A stretch of DNA of 64,000 bases from JANLYC01 sp963815445 (GTDB lineage: Bacteria; Actinomycetota; Actinomycetes; Propionibacteriales; Nocardioidaceae): NCBI GenBank assembly GCA_963815445.1, contig CAWFGV010000005.1, positions 248,001-312,000 of the forward strand, read 5' to 3'. Numbering within the stretch: the first letter of the stretch is position 1; each line of letters opens with the position of its first letter. The position numbers and the translations under genes were made by a program. Shown here piece by piece: positions 25,778 through 34,203 of this stretch. The notes beneath the pieces are model-generated. The model was given only the letters and a program-made list of their open reading frames with translations. It was not told the DNA's origin and made no database searches.

Positions 25778-27871
25778 GTGACTCAGACATCCGAAGCCAC
25801 CACTGACGTCGCCGGCGAGGCAGCTGCCAAGCCGACGCGAAAGAAGTCGGGAGGCCTCAACGGCATGCTCCTGCCCGAGCTCAAGCAGCTCGCCGGCAGC
25901 CTGGGCATCAAGGGAGCCGGCGGGATGCGCAAGAGCGCGCTCGTCGACGCCATCAGCGCGGCTCAGCCCGGTGGAAACCGGTCTGGCACCGTCGCTGACG
26001 GTGCTCCTGCCGCGACTTCCGGCGACCGCGCCGCGAGTAGTGACCGGGCCACCGCCCGCGCACCGCGCCGCGATGACGCCGGCTCCGCCCAGCGTGAGGA
26101 GCCGTCGGACCAGCCGTCCGACCGCGCTCGCTCGGGCGAGCGCGACAGCCGCAGCCGCGGTGACCGTAACGACAGCCGCAACGACAACCGGGGCGACCGT
26201 AACGACAGCCGCAACGAGAACCGGGGCGACCGTAACGACAGCCGCAACGACAACCGGGGCGACCGTAACGACAGCCGCAACGAGAACCGGGGCGACCGTA
26301 ACGACAGCCGCAACGACAACCGGGGCGACCGTAACGACAACCGCAACGACAACCGCAACGACAACCGGGGCGACAACCGCAACGACGAGCGTGGCGGCAG
26401 CCGGAACTCGCGCCGTCGCAACCGGAACCGCGACCGAGATCGAGACCGCGACCGCGGTAACCTCCGCGATCGGGGTAACCGTCGCGAAGAAGCGGAGCCC
26501 CAGATCAACGACGACGATGTCCTGGTCCCGGTCGCCGGCATCCTCGACCTGCTCGACAACTACGCCTTCGTCCGGACCAGCGGCTATCTGCCAGGGCCGA
26601 ACGACGTGTACGTGTCTCTCTCGATGGTCCGGAAGTTCGGGCTGCGGAAGGGTGACGCCATCACCGGGTCGGTCAAGCAAGGCGCCGACGGCGGTGACCG
26701 GCGCGAGAAGTTCAACCCGATCGTCCGGATCGACACCGTCAACGGTGGCGAACCCGAGGCCTCCCGTAATCGTGTCGAATTCACCAAGCTGACGCCGCTG
26801 TATGCCGCGGACCGGCTTCGTCTGGAGACCGACGCGGGCAACCTCACGACCCGGCTCATCGACATCGTCGCTCCGATCGGCAAGGGCCAGCGTGGGCTGA
26901 TCGTCGCTCCGTCAAAGGCCGGCAAGACCATGGTCATGCAGGCGATCGCCAACGCCGTCACCACCAACAATCCCGAGTGTCACCTCATGGTCGTTCTCGT
27001 CGACGAGCGACCGGAAGAGGTCACCGAGATGCAGCGGGCCGTCAAGGGCGAAGTCATCTCCTCGACCTTCGACCGTCCCGCAGACGACCACACCACGGTC
27101 GCCGAGCTCGCGATCGAGAGGGCCAAGCGGCTCGTCGAGATGGGGCATGACGTCTTTGTCCTCCTTGACTCGATCACCAAGCTTGGTCGCGCCTACAACC
27201 TTGCCGCGCCCGCGAGCGGACGCATCCTGTCCGGCGGCGTCGACTCGTCAGCGCTCTACCCGCCGAAGCGATTCTTCGGAGCTGCCCGCAACATCGAGGA
27301 CGGCGGTTCGCTGACCATCCTCGCCACGGCCCTCATCGAGACCGGGTCCAAGATGGACGAGGTCATCTTCGAGGAGTTCAAGGGCACCGGAAACATGGAG
27401 CTGCGACTGCGTCGAGAGTTCGCCAACAAGCGGATCTTCCCTGCGATCGACGTCGACGCCTCCGGCACCCGCCGCGAGGAGCTGTTGATGAGCAAGGACG
27501 AGCTCGCCATCGTCTGGAAGCTGCGCCGCGTCCTTTCGGCACTCGACGGCCAGCAGGCCCTCGAGCTGCTGCTCGAGAAGCTGAAGCAGACCAAGACCAA
27601 CGTCGAGTTCCTGATGCAGGTCAACAAGACGACGCCGACGGCCGCCGGCCTTCGTGGCCGCAACGGAGACGACGACGATATGATGGACGGACCTGGCGAC
27701 GAAGTCGCCGGGTCCGGCTCAACAAGCCACCTGCTGTGGTCGCCGGGTCCGGCTCAACAAGCCACCTGGGTGGTCGCCGGGTCCGGCTCAACAAGCCACC
27801 TGGGTGGTGCCGGGTCCGGCTCAACGAGCCACCTGCGATGGGCGGAATGCCACGCCGCGTCGTGGCGTTGA
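25778..27871 (+). CDS. rho: Transcription termination factor Rho with Arg/Asn/Asp-rich insert and repeat-derived C-terminal tail
   Basis: A 697-residue protein. The N-terminal SAP-like helix region (GGLNGMLLPELKQLAGSLGI) is followed by a low-complexity insert (about residues 100-240) rich in Arg, Asn, Asp and Gly, then the RNA-binding cold-shock-like domain (GILDLLDNYAFVRTSGYL). The hexameric ATPase core has the P-loop PSKAGKTMVM near 377-386 and LLDSITKLGRAYN. It terminates transcripts by ATP-driven RNA translocation. The conserved core ends at EFLMQVNKTTP near residue 620. The remaining 70-odd residues are unusual: they include a stretch encoded by four tandem copies of a 30-bp repeat (27704-27835). 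GGAAGGAC gives a strong ribosome binding site. Confidence 0.97.
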   Translation: MTQTSEATTDVAGEAAAKPTRKKSGGLNGMLLPELKQLAGSLGIKGAGGMRKSALVDAISAAQPGGNRSGTVADGAPAATSGDRAASSDRATARAPRRDDAGSAQREEPSDQPSDRARSGERDSRSRGDRNDSRNDNRGDRNDSRNENRGDRNDSRNDNRGDRNDSRNENRGDRNDSRNDNRGDRNDNRNDNRNDNRGDNRNDERGGSRNSRRRNRNRDRDRDRDRGNLRDRGNRREEAEPQINDDDVLVPVAGILDLLDNYAFVRTSGYLPGPNDVYVSLSMVRKFGLRKGDAITGSVKQGADGGDRREKFNPIVRIDTVNGGEPEASRNRVEFTKLTPLYAADRLRLETDAGNLTTRLIDIVAPIGKGQRGLIVAPSKAGKTMVMQAIANAVTTNNPECHLMVVLVDERPEEVTEMQRAVKGEVISSTFDRPADDHTTVAELAIERAKRLVEMGHDVFVLLDSITKLGRAYNLAAPASGRILSGGVDSSALYPPKRFFGAARNIEDGGSLTILATALIETGSKMDEVIFEEFKGTGNMELRLRREFANKRIFPAIDVDASGTRREELLMSKDELAIVWKLRRVLSALDGQQALELLLEKLKQTKTNVEFLMQVNKTTPTAAGLRGRNGDDDDMMDGPGDEVAGSGSTSHLLWSPGPAQQATWVVAGSGSTSHLGGAGSGSTSHLRWAECHAASWR
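26159..26368 (+). repeat. Tandem 33-bp coding repeats in the Rho insert
   Basis: Five 33-bp units encode GDRNDSRNDNR or GDRNDSRNENR in strict alternation, which makes a 66-bp higher-order period. They are followed by a variant unit with extra NDNR steps. The DNA copies are almost identical, which points to recent expansion by slippage or recombination. The encoded insert is expected to be disordered and to bind RNA. Confidence 0.9.
27697..27835. repeat. Repeat family 3: four tandem copies of a 30-bp unit in the 3' end of rho
   Basis: Units at 27704-27733, 27739-27768, 27773-27802 and 27807-27835 begin GTCGCCGGGTCCGG and end CAACAAGCCACCTG (the last has CGAG for CAAG and lacks one C). Spacing is 35, 34 and 34 bases, so each copy is read in a different frame. 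The array starts with the small palindrome GCGACGAAGTCGC. A diverged single copy in reverse orientation, with three mismatches in about 37 bases, lies at 41944-41980. Confidence 0.85.
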
Positions 27872-27993
27872 CACCTGCGGTGCCGATTCGCCTCGCGACG
27901 AGGCGGGATGGCACACTTGTTCACCGGTTCCGGTTCACGTCCACCAGCCAACAGGCCAGTGACGACCCGGCGACCCATGAGAGTGAGGAATCC

Positions 27994-28215
27994 ATGAAGA
28001 AGGACATCCACCCGGAGTACGTCGAGACTCAGGTGACGTGCACCTGCGGCAACTCCTTCACCACCCGCAGCACGTCGACCAGCGGCAGCATGCACGCCGA
28101 CGTGTGCTCCAACTGTCACCCCTTCTACACCGGCAAGCAGAAGATTCTCGACACCGGTGGTCGCGTGGCCCGCTTCGAGGCTCGCTACGCCAAGAAGGCT
28201 CCTGCAGCCAAATAG
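27994..28215 (+). CDS. rpmE: 50S ribosomal protein L31, zinc-binding form
   Basis: A 73-residue protein beginning MKKDIHPEYVETQVTCTCGN. Cysteines at about 16, 18, 37 and 40 (VTCTCGN and DVCSNCHPF) show the zinc-containing C+ form. It sits on the large-subunit side of the intersubunit bridge. The start follows GAGTGAGGAATCC. It lies between rho and prfA, a usual actinobacterial order, and is followed by an 11-bp perfect hairpin. Zinc-dependent replacement by a C- paralogue is known in the group, but no Zur box is evident here. Confidence 0.97.
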   Translation: MKKDIHPEYVETQVTCTCGNSFTTRSTSTSGSMHADVCSNCHPFYTGKQKILDTGGRVARFEARYAKKAPAAK

Positions 28216-28224
28216 CTTCGTCCC

Positions 28225-28263
28225 CGACGCCGACCGACGCGCATGCCGCGGAGGTCGGCGTCG
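28225..28263 (+). terminator. Hairpin after rpmE
   Basis: CGACGCCGACC at 28225-28235 pairs perfectly with GGTCGGCGTCG at 28253-28263, with a 17-base loop. No T tract follows. It can terminate or attenuate before prfA. Confidence 0.55.
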
Positions 28264-28322
28264 CTGCATGCCAGGCGCGGCGACGTTGTCCTGGATCGGT
28301 ACCGAGGCAGAGGAGACTGGAC

Positions 28323-29405
28323 ATGTTCGAGGCTGTGGAGAGCCTGGTCGATGAGCACGCCGCATTGGAGCGTCGTCTCGCCGAGCCCGATGTCTTCTCC
28401 GACCTCACGCTGAGTCGTGAGCTCAACCAGCGGTACGCCGTCCTGACGGCCGTGGTTCGGACGTATGCCGAGTGGCAGAGCACCCTCGACGACATCCAGG
28501 CCGCGAAGGACCTCGCTGCCGAGGACGACACCTTCATCGCCGAGGCGGAGCGTCTCGACACCGTCCGGCTCGAGCTCGAGGAACGCCTGCGTCGCCTGCT
28601 TGTGCCACGTGACGAGGCCGACAGCAAGGACGCCATCCTGGAGATCAAGGCCGGCGAAGGCGGCGAGGAGTCCGCGTTGTTCGCCGGAGACCTGCTCCGG
28701 ATGTACATGCGGTACGCCGAACGGCGTGGGTGGAAGACCGAGATCCTGGACGAGACGCCGAGCGATCTCGGGGGAGTGAAGTCTGTGACCGTGGCCGTCA
28801 AGGCTAAGGGGACACCCGAGCCCGGCGAGGCGCCTTACGCGTTGTTGAGGTTCGAGGGCGGCGTGCACCGGGTGCAGCGGGTACCGGTCACAGAGTCACA
28901 GGGGCGGATCCATACGTCGGCTGCTGGTGTGCTGGTGATGCCCGAGGCGGAGCAGGTCGATGTGACGATCGACGAGAACGACTTGCGCATCGATGTCTTC
29001 CGGTCCTCTGGACCGGGTGGGCAAAGTGTCAACACCACCGATTCCGCCGTCCGCATCACTCATCTCCCGACAGGGATCGTGGTCTCCTGCCAGAACGAGA
29101 AGAGCCAGCTGCAGAATCGCGATCAGGCCATGCGTGTACTTCGGTCGCGCTTGCTCCAGCTCGCACAGGACGAACGAGATGCTGAGGACGCCGACGCTCG
29201 TCGCTCTCAGGTGCGTACGGTCGACCGCTCCGAGCGGATCCGTACCTACAACTTCCCCGAGAACCGCATCACCGACCACCGGGTCGGCTACAAGTCGCAC
29301 AATCTCGACCACGTCCTGGAGGGCGAGCTGCAGGCGCTGATCGACGCCTGCGTCGGCGCTGACCTGAGCGCGCGACTGGCGGCGGTCGAGTCCGCCCCGT
29401 CATGA
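28323..29405 (+). CDS. prfA: Peptide chain release factor 1
   Basis: A 360-residue class I release factor. The codon-reading tripeptide is PVT in RVPVTESQGRIHTS near residue 187, which identifies RF1 (UAA/UAG) rather than RF2. The catalytic GGQ is in SSGPGGQSVNTTDS near residue 232. The N-terminal coiled-coil domain 1 starts at the ATG, with GGCAGAGGAGAC upstream. It releases finished peptides at the ribosome. It is followed 16 bases later by prmC, whose product methylates the GGQ glutamine. Confidence 0.98.
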   Translation: MFEAVESLVDEHAALERRLAEPDVFSDLTLSRELNQRYAVLTAVVRTYAEWQSTLDDIQAAKDLAAEDDTFIAEAERLDTVRLELEERLRRLLVPRDEADSKDAILEIKAGEGGEESALFAGDLLRMYMRYAERRGWKTEILDETPSDLGGVKSVTVAVKAKGTPEPGEAPYALLRFEGGVHRVQRVPVTESQGRIHTSAAGVLVMPEAEQVDVTIDENDLRIDVFRSSGPGGQSVNTTDSAVRITHLPTGIVVSCQNEKSQLQNRDQAMRVLRSRLLQLAQDERDAEDADARRSQVRTVDRSERIRTYNFPENRITDHRVGYKSHNLDHVLEGELQALIDACVGADLSARLAAVESAPS

Positions 29406-29421
29406 GCCGCGGCAGCCGGCC

Positions 29422-30321
29422 ATGACCGCAGACCTCCGCTCCCGGCTCGCCGACGCCACCGCGCGGCTCGCCGATGCGGGAGTCCCGTCGCCGCGTCATG
29501 ACGCCGAGGCTCTTGCCGCGTACGTGCTCCGGACGCCGCGGGCTGCGATCCACGAGGTCGACCACATCAGCGACGCGGACCTCGCGGTCCTCGACGCGCT
29601 GATCGATCGGCGGGCAGCGCGCGAACCGCTGCAGCACATCACCGGCACCTCAGCGTTCCGTTATCTCGAGCTGGAGGTCGGGCCCGGAGTCTTTGTGCCG
29701 AGACCGGAGACAGAGGTCATGACCGGCGTCGCCGTCGACGAGCTCCGTCGGCTGGCAGCGGCGGGCCGTGACCCGGTCGCCGTCGACCTCTGCACCGGGT
29801 CGGGGGCGGTGGCGGTGGCCATGGGCACCGAGGTCCCACAGGCCCGCGTCGTCGGTCTCGAGCTGTCCGCGACCGCTGCCGCGTATGCCGAACGGAACGC
29901 GCAGGGGACGGGGGTCGACATCCGCATCGGTGACCTGGCCGATGTTCCTCGCACGCTGGCTCATCTGCTGGGTGCGGTCCACGTCGTCACGGCCAATCCG
30001 CCCTACATCCCGCTGACCGCCTGGGAGAGTGTCGACGAGGAGGCTCGCGTTCATGATCCCGGCCTGGCCCTGTGGTCAGGGGACGACGGACTCGACGCGA
30101 TCCGGCAGGTGGCGGTGGTTGCTGCTGCACTCGCAACCGACGGCGGACTCGTGGCCTGCGAGCATGCCGACGTGCAAGGCGAGGCGGCGCCGGAGGTCTT
30201 CGCCGCCACCGGCCTGTGGCACGAAGTGCGGGACCACCTGGACCTCGCGGGCCGGCCGCGCTTCGTCACCGCGCGGCGGGTGACCAGGCCGCCGACCCGG
30301 CCTGGCACGATAGGCCCGTGA
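29422..30321 (+). CDS. prmC: Release factor glutamine methyltransferase
   Basis: A 299-residue class I methyltransferase. The N-terminal helical domain recognises the release factor (residues 1-75). PRPETE leads to motif I, VAVDLCTGSGAVAVAMG, and the catalytic NPPY is at about residues 192-195 in VVTANPPYIPLT. It N5-methylates the Gln of the GGQ loop in RF1 and RF2. Its stop overlaps the GTG start of the next gene (GTGA). Length and gene order are normal for the family. Confidence 0.97.
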   Translation: MTADLRSRLADATARLADAGVPSPRHDAEALAAYVLRTPRAAIHEVDHISDADLAVLDALIDRRAAREPLQHITGTSAFRYLELEVGPGVFVPRPETEVMTGVAVDELRRLAAAGRDPVAVDLCTGSGAVAVAMGTEVPQARVVGLELSATAAAYAERNAQGTGVDIRIGDLADVPRTLAHLLGAVHVVTANPPYIPLTAWESVDEEARVHDPGLALWSGDDGLDAIRQVAVVAAALATDGGLVACEHADVQGEAAPEVFAATGLWHEVRDHLDLAGRPRFVTARRVTRPPTRPGTIGP

Positions 30322-31193
30322 GCGAGCCCGAGCCCGGCCAGTTCGACGAGTCCGCCCCGTCCGACGAGCCGGACCATCCCGAACCGGACCCTGTCTCGAG
30401 CATCTTCGACCTCAATGACCCCGCGCAGCGATCGACCGGCTTCACCGAGGCCAAGCTGGCACTGGCGCGCAGCGGGCTCGTCGTGCTCCCGACCGACACC
30501 GTCTACGGGCTGGCGGCTGACGCTTTCGACCCGACGGGCGTGCGTCGGCTGCTTCGCGCGAAGGGCCGGGGGCGCGCCATGCCGACGCCGGTGCTCATCG
30601 GCAGCACCGATACGTTGCGAGCCCTCGCGACCAATGTGGGACCGGATGCGCGCGACCTCGCCGCCGCGTTCTGGCCGGGCGGGCTGACCTTGATCTGTCG
30701 CCAGCAGCCGAGCCTGATGTGGGACCTGGGCGACAGCAGGGCGACGGTCGCGCTGCGGATGCCGGACCATGAGGACGCTCTCGCGTTGCTCTCCGACAAC
30801 GGTCCGCTGGCCGTGAGCAGCGCCAACCTCACCGGCTCGCCGGCCGCGACGACGGTCGAAGATGCCCAGCGGATGCTCGGCGACGCGGTCGACGTCTACC
30901 TGGACGGTGGCCCCACGCCCGGCACGGTCGCTTCGACGATCGTGGACTGCAGTGGACCGATGATCCGCGTCGTCAGGGTCGGGGTCGTCACCATTGCACA
31001 ACTACGCGAGGTTGTTCCCGGCATCGTGGTTGCTGACGACTCCATCGCTACACGATCTCGGCCGAACGACGAGAGCCCGGGCGAGGAGGGCAGCACAGAA
31101 CAGCCCGTCGAACCGGGTGAAACGAACCGGCTCGACGGAGTCGACGGTGGCCAGGAGACTGCGGGGGATCCTGAGGACCGCGGTCCCGCCTGA
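30318..31193 (+). CDS. L-threonylcarbamoyladenylate synthase (Sua5/YrdC family)
   Basis: A 291-residue protein from the GTG that overlaps prmC. Residues 1-45 are an acidic, Pro/Glu-rich extension. The YrdC core follows: LVVLPTDTVYGLAADAF, RAKGRGRAMPTPVLIG, FWPGGLTLICR, VALRMPDH, LAVSSANLTGSPA and GTVASTIVDC. It makes threonylcarbamoyl-AMP from threonine, bicarbonate and ATP for the t6A37 modification of tRNAs decoding ANN codons. A further acidic tail of about 55 residues after the core is disordered and not part of the YrdC fold. The next gene starts on the last base of its stop codon. Confidence 0.94.
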   Translation: MSEPEPGQFDESAPSDEPDHPEPDPVSSIFDLNDPAQRSTGFTEAKLALARSGLVVLPTDTVYGLAADAFDPTGVRRLLRAKGRGRAMPTPVLIGSTDTLRALATNVGPDARDLAAAFWPGGLTLICRQQPSLMWDLGDSRATVALRMPDHEDALALLSDNGPLAVSSANLTGSPAATTVEDAQRMLGDAVDVYLDGGPTPGTVASTIVDCSGPMIRVVRVGVVTIAQLREVVPGIVVADDSIATRSRPNDESPGEEGSTEQPVEPGETNRLDGVDGGQETAGDPEDRGPA

Positions 31194-32332
31194 TGCGTGA
31201 GTACGTGCTGATCTTCGTGGTCGCCATGGCGGTCACCTATCTGCTGGCCGTAGTGGCCCGCGAGCTGGCGATGAGGTTCGGCGCGGTCGCCCGTGTCCGG
31301 GACCGCGATGTGCATGAGATCCCCATCCCTTACTTCGGCGGGGTCGCGATGATGGGCGGTCTCGGAGCGGCGTACCTCGTGGCGACCCAGCTGCCGTTCC
31401 TGGGGCAGCGCCAGCTGATCGTCAACGACGCGAGGGCGGTCCTGCTCGGGGGCCTGGTGATCTGCCTGGTCGGCGTCATCGACGACATCTTCGAGCTCGA
31501 CGCGATCACCAAGCTGGCGGGGGAGGTGATCGCCGCCGGGGTCGTGGTCCTGCAGGGCGTGCAGATCCTCTGGCTGCCTCTTCCGGGACAGCGCTCGATG
31601 TCGACGTTCTCCCTCGGCGGCTCTCAGTCGGCGCTGCTCACGGTGCTCATCATCGTCACCACGGTGAACGCCGTGAACTTCATCGACGGGCTCGACGGGC
31701 TGGCGGCCGGAGTCGTCGGCATCGGCTCGGTGGCGTTCTTCTCCTACGCCGTGCTGCTGGCGCTGGTGAACGACCAGACCCGGGCCTCCACGGTGGCGAT
31801 CCTCACGGCTGCGCTGGCGGGGGTGTGCTTCGGTTTCCTGCCCCACAACTTCTTCCCCGCCCGCATGTTCATGGGCGACTCCGGGGCCTTGCTCATCGGC
31901 TTCATGCTGGCGTGTTCAGCGATCAGTCTCACCGGCCAGTACCCGACCAGCAGCATCGACCAAGGATTCTTCGGCGCCGATGCGAGCCTGCTTGCTGCGC
32001 TCCTGCCTCTCATTCTGCCGTTCGCGGTTCTGGTCGTACCGTTCGTGGACCTGGTGCTGGCCGTCGTACGACGTACTCGCGCGGGCAGGTCGCCCATGGC
32101 ACCCGACAAGAAGCACCTGCATCACCGCCTCCTCGAGATCGGCCACTCGCAGCGGCGGGCGGTCCTCGTCATGTACCTGTGGGCCGGGCTCGTCGCCTTC
32201 GGGGTTGTCCTGATCAGCCTGTTCTCGGGCTGGTGGTCCGCGTTGGGCTTGTCCTCGATGGCCATCGTCGCCCTGCTCGTGACCTTCGGAATCCCCGGCC
32301 ACAGCGGGCTCATCAAGGCCGAGGACGCCTAG
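31193..32332 (+). CDS. Undecaprenyl-phosphate sugar-1-phosphate transferase (WecA/TagO/MraY-like)
   Basis: A 379-residue polytopic protein with about ten or eleven membrane helices. Signatures: RDVHEIPIPYFGGVAMMGG near the N-terminus, VIDDIFELDAITKL, the catalytic VNAVNFIDGLDGLAAG, NFFPARMFMGDSGALLIGF, and the cytoplasmic DKKHLHHRLLEIGHS loop near residue 310. In this family the enzyme links GlcNAc-1-P (or MurNAc-pentapeptide for MraY) to decaprenyl or undecaprenyl phosphate. The motif set and genomic position before atp genes match WecA rather than MraY. It starts the lipid-linked precursor of a cell-wall linker or surface polymer. Confidence 0.93.
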   Translation: MREYVLIFVVAMAVTYLLAVVARELAMRFGAVARVRDRDVHEIPIPYFGGVAMMGGLGAAYLVATQLPFLGQRQLIVNDARAVLLGGLVICLVGVIDDIFELDAITKLAGEVIAAGVVVLQGVQILWLPLPGQRSMSTFSLGGSQSALLTVLIIVTTVNAVNFIDGLDGLAAGVVGIGSVAFFSYAVLLALVNDQTRASTVAILTAALAGVCFGFLPHNFFPARMFMGDSGALLIGFMLACSAISLTGQYPTSSIDQGFFGADASLLAALLPLILPFAVLVVPFVDLVLAVVRRTRAGRSPMAPDKKHLHHRLLEIGHSQRRAVLVMYLWAGLVAFGVVLISLFSGWWSALGLSSMAIVALLVTFGIPGHSGLIKAEDA

Positions 32333-32654
32333 CGCCGTTTGCCTTGGTGACAGGAGCAACCGGACCCGCCCGTCCCACCAGGGAAGTCGCCGAATTGCCC
32401 TCTCGGTCAGGGCTGGTTAGCCTCCGTGATGAGAAAGTTCTCAGGACCTTGTGCTAAGTTTCACAAGCACTGATAGCCAGGGACCCACCCCCGACGTTGA
32501 GGACGGCGCCCCACCATGATGAGCGACCCGACGCAGGCCCTTCGTGCCCGTCTCGGCCGAAGTCTGGGGGCCTCACGAGCCTGTGATAGCGTCAGCGTCT
32601 CGCGAGCGTGGATCCATGACGGCCGCGTGTACGACGACGGGAGCCGATCAGGTG
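32333..32654. other. Leader of the ATP synthase operon
   Basis: These 322 bases hold no convincing gene. At 32336-32346 there is CGTTTGCCTTG, a half arm of repeat family 1, right after the stop of the transferase gene. A hairpin CTTGTG/CACAAG lies around 32448-32467 and overlaps a possible promoter. A short frame from 32516 (ATGATGAGC) ends within about 50 codons and resembles no known protein. A second TGATAG is at 32583-32588. A long untranslated leader before the first atp gene is likely. Confidence 0.4.
32449..32476 (+). promoter_or_regulatory. Candidate promoter of the atp operon
   Basis: TTGTGC (32449-32454), a 16-base spacer, then TGATAG (32471-32476). It lies upstream of the first atp gene in a relatively AT-rich part of the leader. 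The match to consensus is moderate. Confidence 0.4.
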
Positions 32655-32867
32655 ATGACCGGTGACGGCGACAAGACTCTTCGCGGGCGGGACCTCGCCG
32701 GACTCGGTGGTCTTCTTGTCGGCGCGGTGGTCGCCGGACTTGTCATCGGGCTCGTGGTCGACGACAAGGCAGGCACCTCCCCGACGTTCTCTCTCGTGGG
32801 TATCGCCGCTGGCATCATGGCCGGCGGCCTCGGCTTCTGGTTGCGGGTTCGTTCCGTACTCAAGTGA
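32655..32867 (+). CDS. AtpZ/AtpI-like small membrane protein
   Basis: The ATG at 32655 (or the GTG just before it) follows GGGAG at a suitable distance and gives a 70-residue protein with two hydrophobic helices: LAGLGGLLVGAVVAGLVIGLVVDD and FSLVGIAAGIMAGGLGFWLRV. A longer in-frame start at 32616 is less likely. AtpZ/AtpI two-helix proteins encoded before atpB help assembly or cation supply of the c-ring. It overlaps the GTG start option of the next gene. It is the first gene of the ATP synthase operon. Confidence 0.75.
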   Translation: MTGDGDKTLRGRDLAGLGGLLVGAVVAGLVIGLVVDDKAGTSPTFSLVGIAAGIMAGGLGFWLRVRSVLK

Positions 32868-32914
32868 GAAGGACGTCGACCCCTCTCGCGTTGCTCACAA
32901 GGCAGGTGACACCG

Positions 32915-33319
32915 ATGGATGAGATCAAGAAGCCCACACTGGTGACCGTGCTGCGCGACCAGCGTCGCGTGCTCATCGTCGCCCTTTGCCTGTCGGTCGC
33001 CGGCTTCTGGATCTTCGGTCCCATGAACAACTGGGATGTTGCCGCCTTCCTCGCCGTCGGCATCTTGATGGGTCTGGTCAACCACGTGGCCACCGAGTAC
33101 TCCCTGCTGAAGATGATCTCCTCGGGTGCTGAGCTGACCCGCGGTGAGATCGCGGCCAGCGCGCTCGTGCGCCTCCTGTTCGTGGCCGGCGCTGCGGCTG
33201 CGGTCGCTGTCGTCTTCTGGTCCACAGGAATCGTCGCCCTGATCGGACTGGCCCTCTTCCGGCTCCTCACCCTTGTGATGACCGGCATCCCCCTCCTGAA
33301 GGAGCTGAGCAAGGCATGA
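32915..33319 (+). CDS. atpI: ATP synthase protein I-like (AtpI) membrane protein
   Basis: From the ATG at 32915 the protein has 134 residues and four membrane helices (RVLIVALCLSVAGFWIFG, AAFLAVGILMGLVNHV, LVRLLFVAGAAAAVAVVFW and GLALFRLLTLVMTGIPLL). A GTG at 32864 that overlaps the preceding stop is an alternative start and would add 17 residues. AtpI proteins assist c-ring assembly. It is followed by atpB with an ATGA overlap, which is the usual arrangement. Confidence 0.75.
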   Translation: MDEIKKPTLVTVLRDQRRVLIVALCLSVAGFWIFGPMNNWDVAAFLAVGILMGLVNHVATEYSLLKMISSGAELTRGEIAASALVRLLFVAGAAAAVAVVFWSTGIVALIGLALFRLLTLVMTGIPLLKELSKA

Positions 33320-34131
33320 GTGGCTCGATCGTCTTGGCCGAGGGCACCTCGATCGAGATCGGCAACCACACGACGGGCACGATCTTCGGGATGACGGTCA
33401 ACCTGGACACGATCTGGACGTCGGCGATCTCTGCGGCGATCGTGGTGGCGCTCGGATTCTGGATGCGCGCCAAGGTCAACAGTGGAGTTCCGAGCAAGGT
33501 CCAGATCTTCTGGGAAGCCATCGTCAAGCAGGTCACGACACAGGTCGAGTCCAACCTCGGTCGGGTTCACCCCTTCGTGGTTCCGCTGGCGCTCGCGTTG
33601 TTCCTCTTCATCTTGTTCTCCAACTGGCTCGAGCTGATTCCGAGCGGTGAGCACCCGAAGCTGCTGCCGGCACCAACAGCCGACATCAACACCACGCTGT
33701 CCTTGGCCCTGCTGGTGATCGTGGGCGTCTGGACCTATGGAATCCGCGAAAAGGGTGCCAAGAACTACTTCAAGCACTTCGTCCAGCCCTACCCGGCGCT
33801 GTTGCCGCTGAACATTCTCGAAGAGATCACCAAGCCGTTCACGCTGGCGTTACGGCTGTTCGGCAACATTTTCGCCGGCGGCATCATGATCGCCCTGATC
33901 GGCTTGTTGCCGGTCTACGTGCTGTGGGCACCCAACGTCATCTGGAAGCTGTTCGACATGTTCATCGGCGGCATCCAGGCCTTCATCTTCGCCCTGCTGA
34001 CGGTTCTGTACTTCGGAGCGGCCGGGTCGCACGACGACAGTCACGACGACGATCACGTCACCGACAAGACAGCAGACAACGCAGCAAGCGACACGGAGAC
34101 CCGCGAGGCTCAGCCCGAACTCGTGCACTGA
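33316..34131 (+). CDS. atpB: F1Fo ATP synthase subunit a
   Basis: A 271-residue polytopic Fo subunit. The essential arginine is in the penultimate helix region TKPFTLALRLFGNIFAGGIM, and LIGLLPVYVLW and QAFIFALLTVLYFG complete the proton-channel helices. LELIPSGEH is the periplasmic half-channel loop. The C-terminal tail is unusually charged, with alternating Asp and His (HDDSHDDDHVTDK). It conducts protons to and from the c-ring. The start overlaps the atpI stop by four bases. Confidence 0.97.
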   Translation: MSGSIVLAEGTSIEIGNHTTGTIFGMTVNLDTIWTSAISAAIVVALGFWMRAKVNSGVPSKVQIFWEAIVKQVTTQVESNLGRVHPFVVPLALALFLFILFSNWLELIPSGEHPKLLPAPTADINTTLSLALLVIVGVWTYGIREKGAKNYFKHFVQPYPALLPLNILEEITKPFTLALRLFGNIFAGGIMIALIGLLPVYVLWAPNVIWKLFDMFIGGIQAFIFALLTVLYFGAAGSHDDSHDDDHVTDKTADNAASDTETREAQPELVH

Positions 34132-34203
34132 TCACCTGGTGGGTCACGCGACCCGTCAGTAACCCGATGCGTCGGACCCCCCGACGTGAAGTCAAGGAGA
34201 GAC

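Noticed and set aside
26159..26368. The regular repeats in rho as a CRISPR array
   Set aside because: Units are contiguous without spacers and encode a repeated peptide in frame.
32516..32654. A short open frame in the atp leader
   Set aside because: About 50 codons with no conserved pattern and no ribosome binding site of note.
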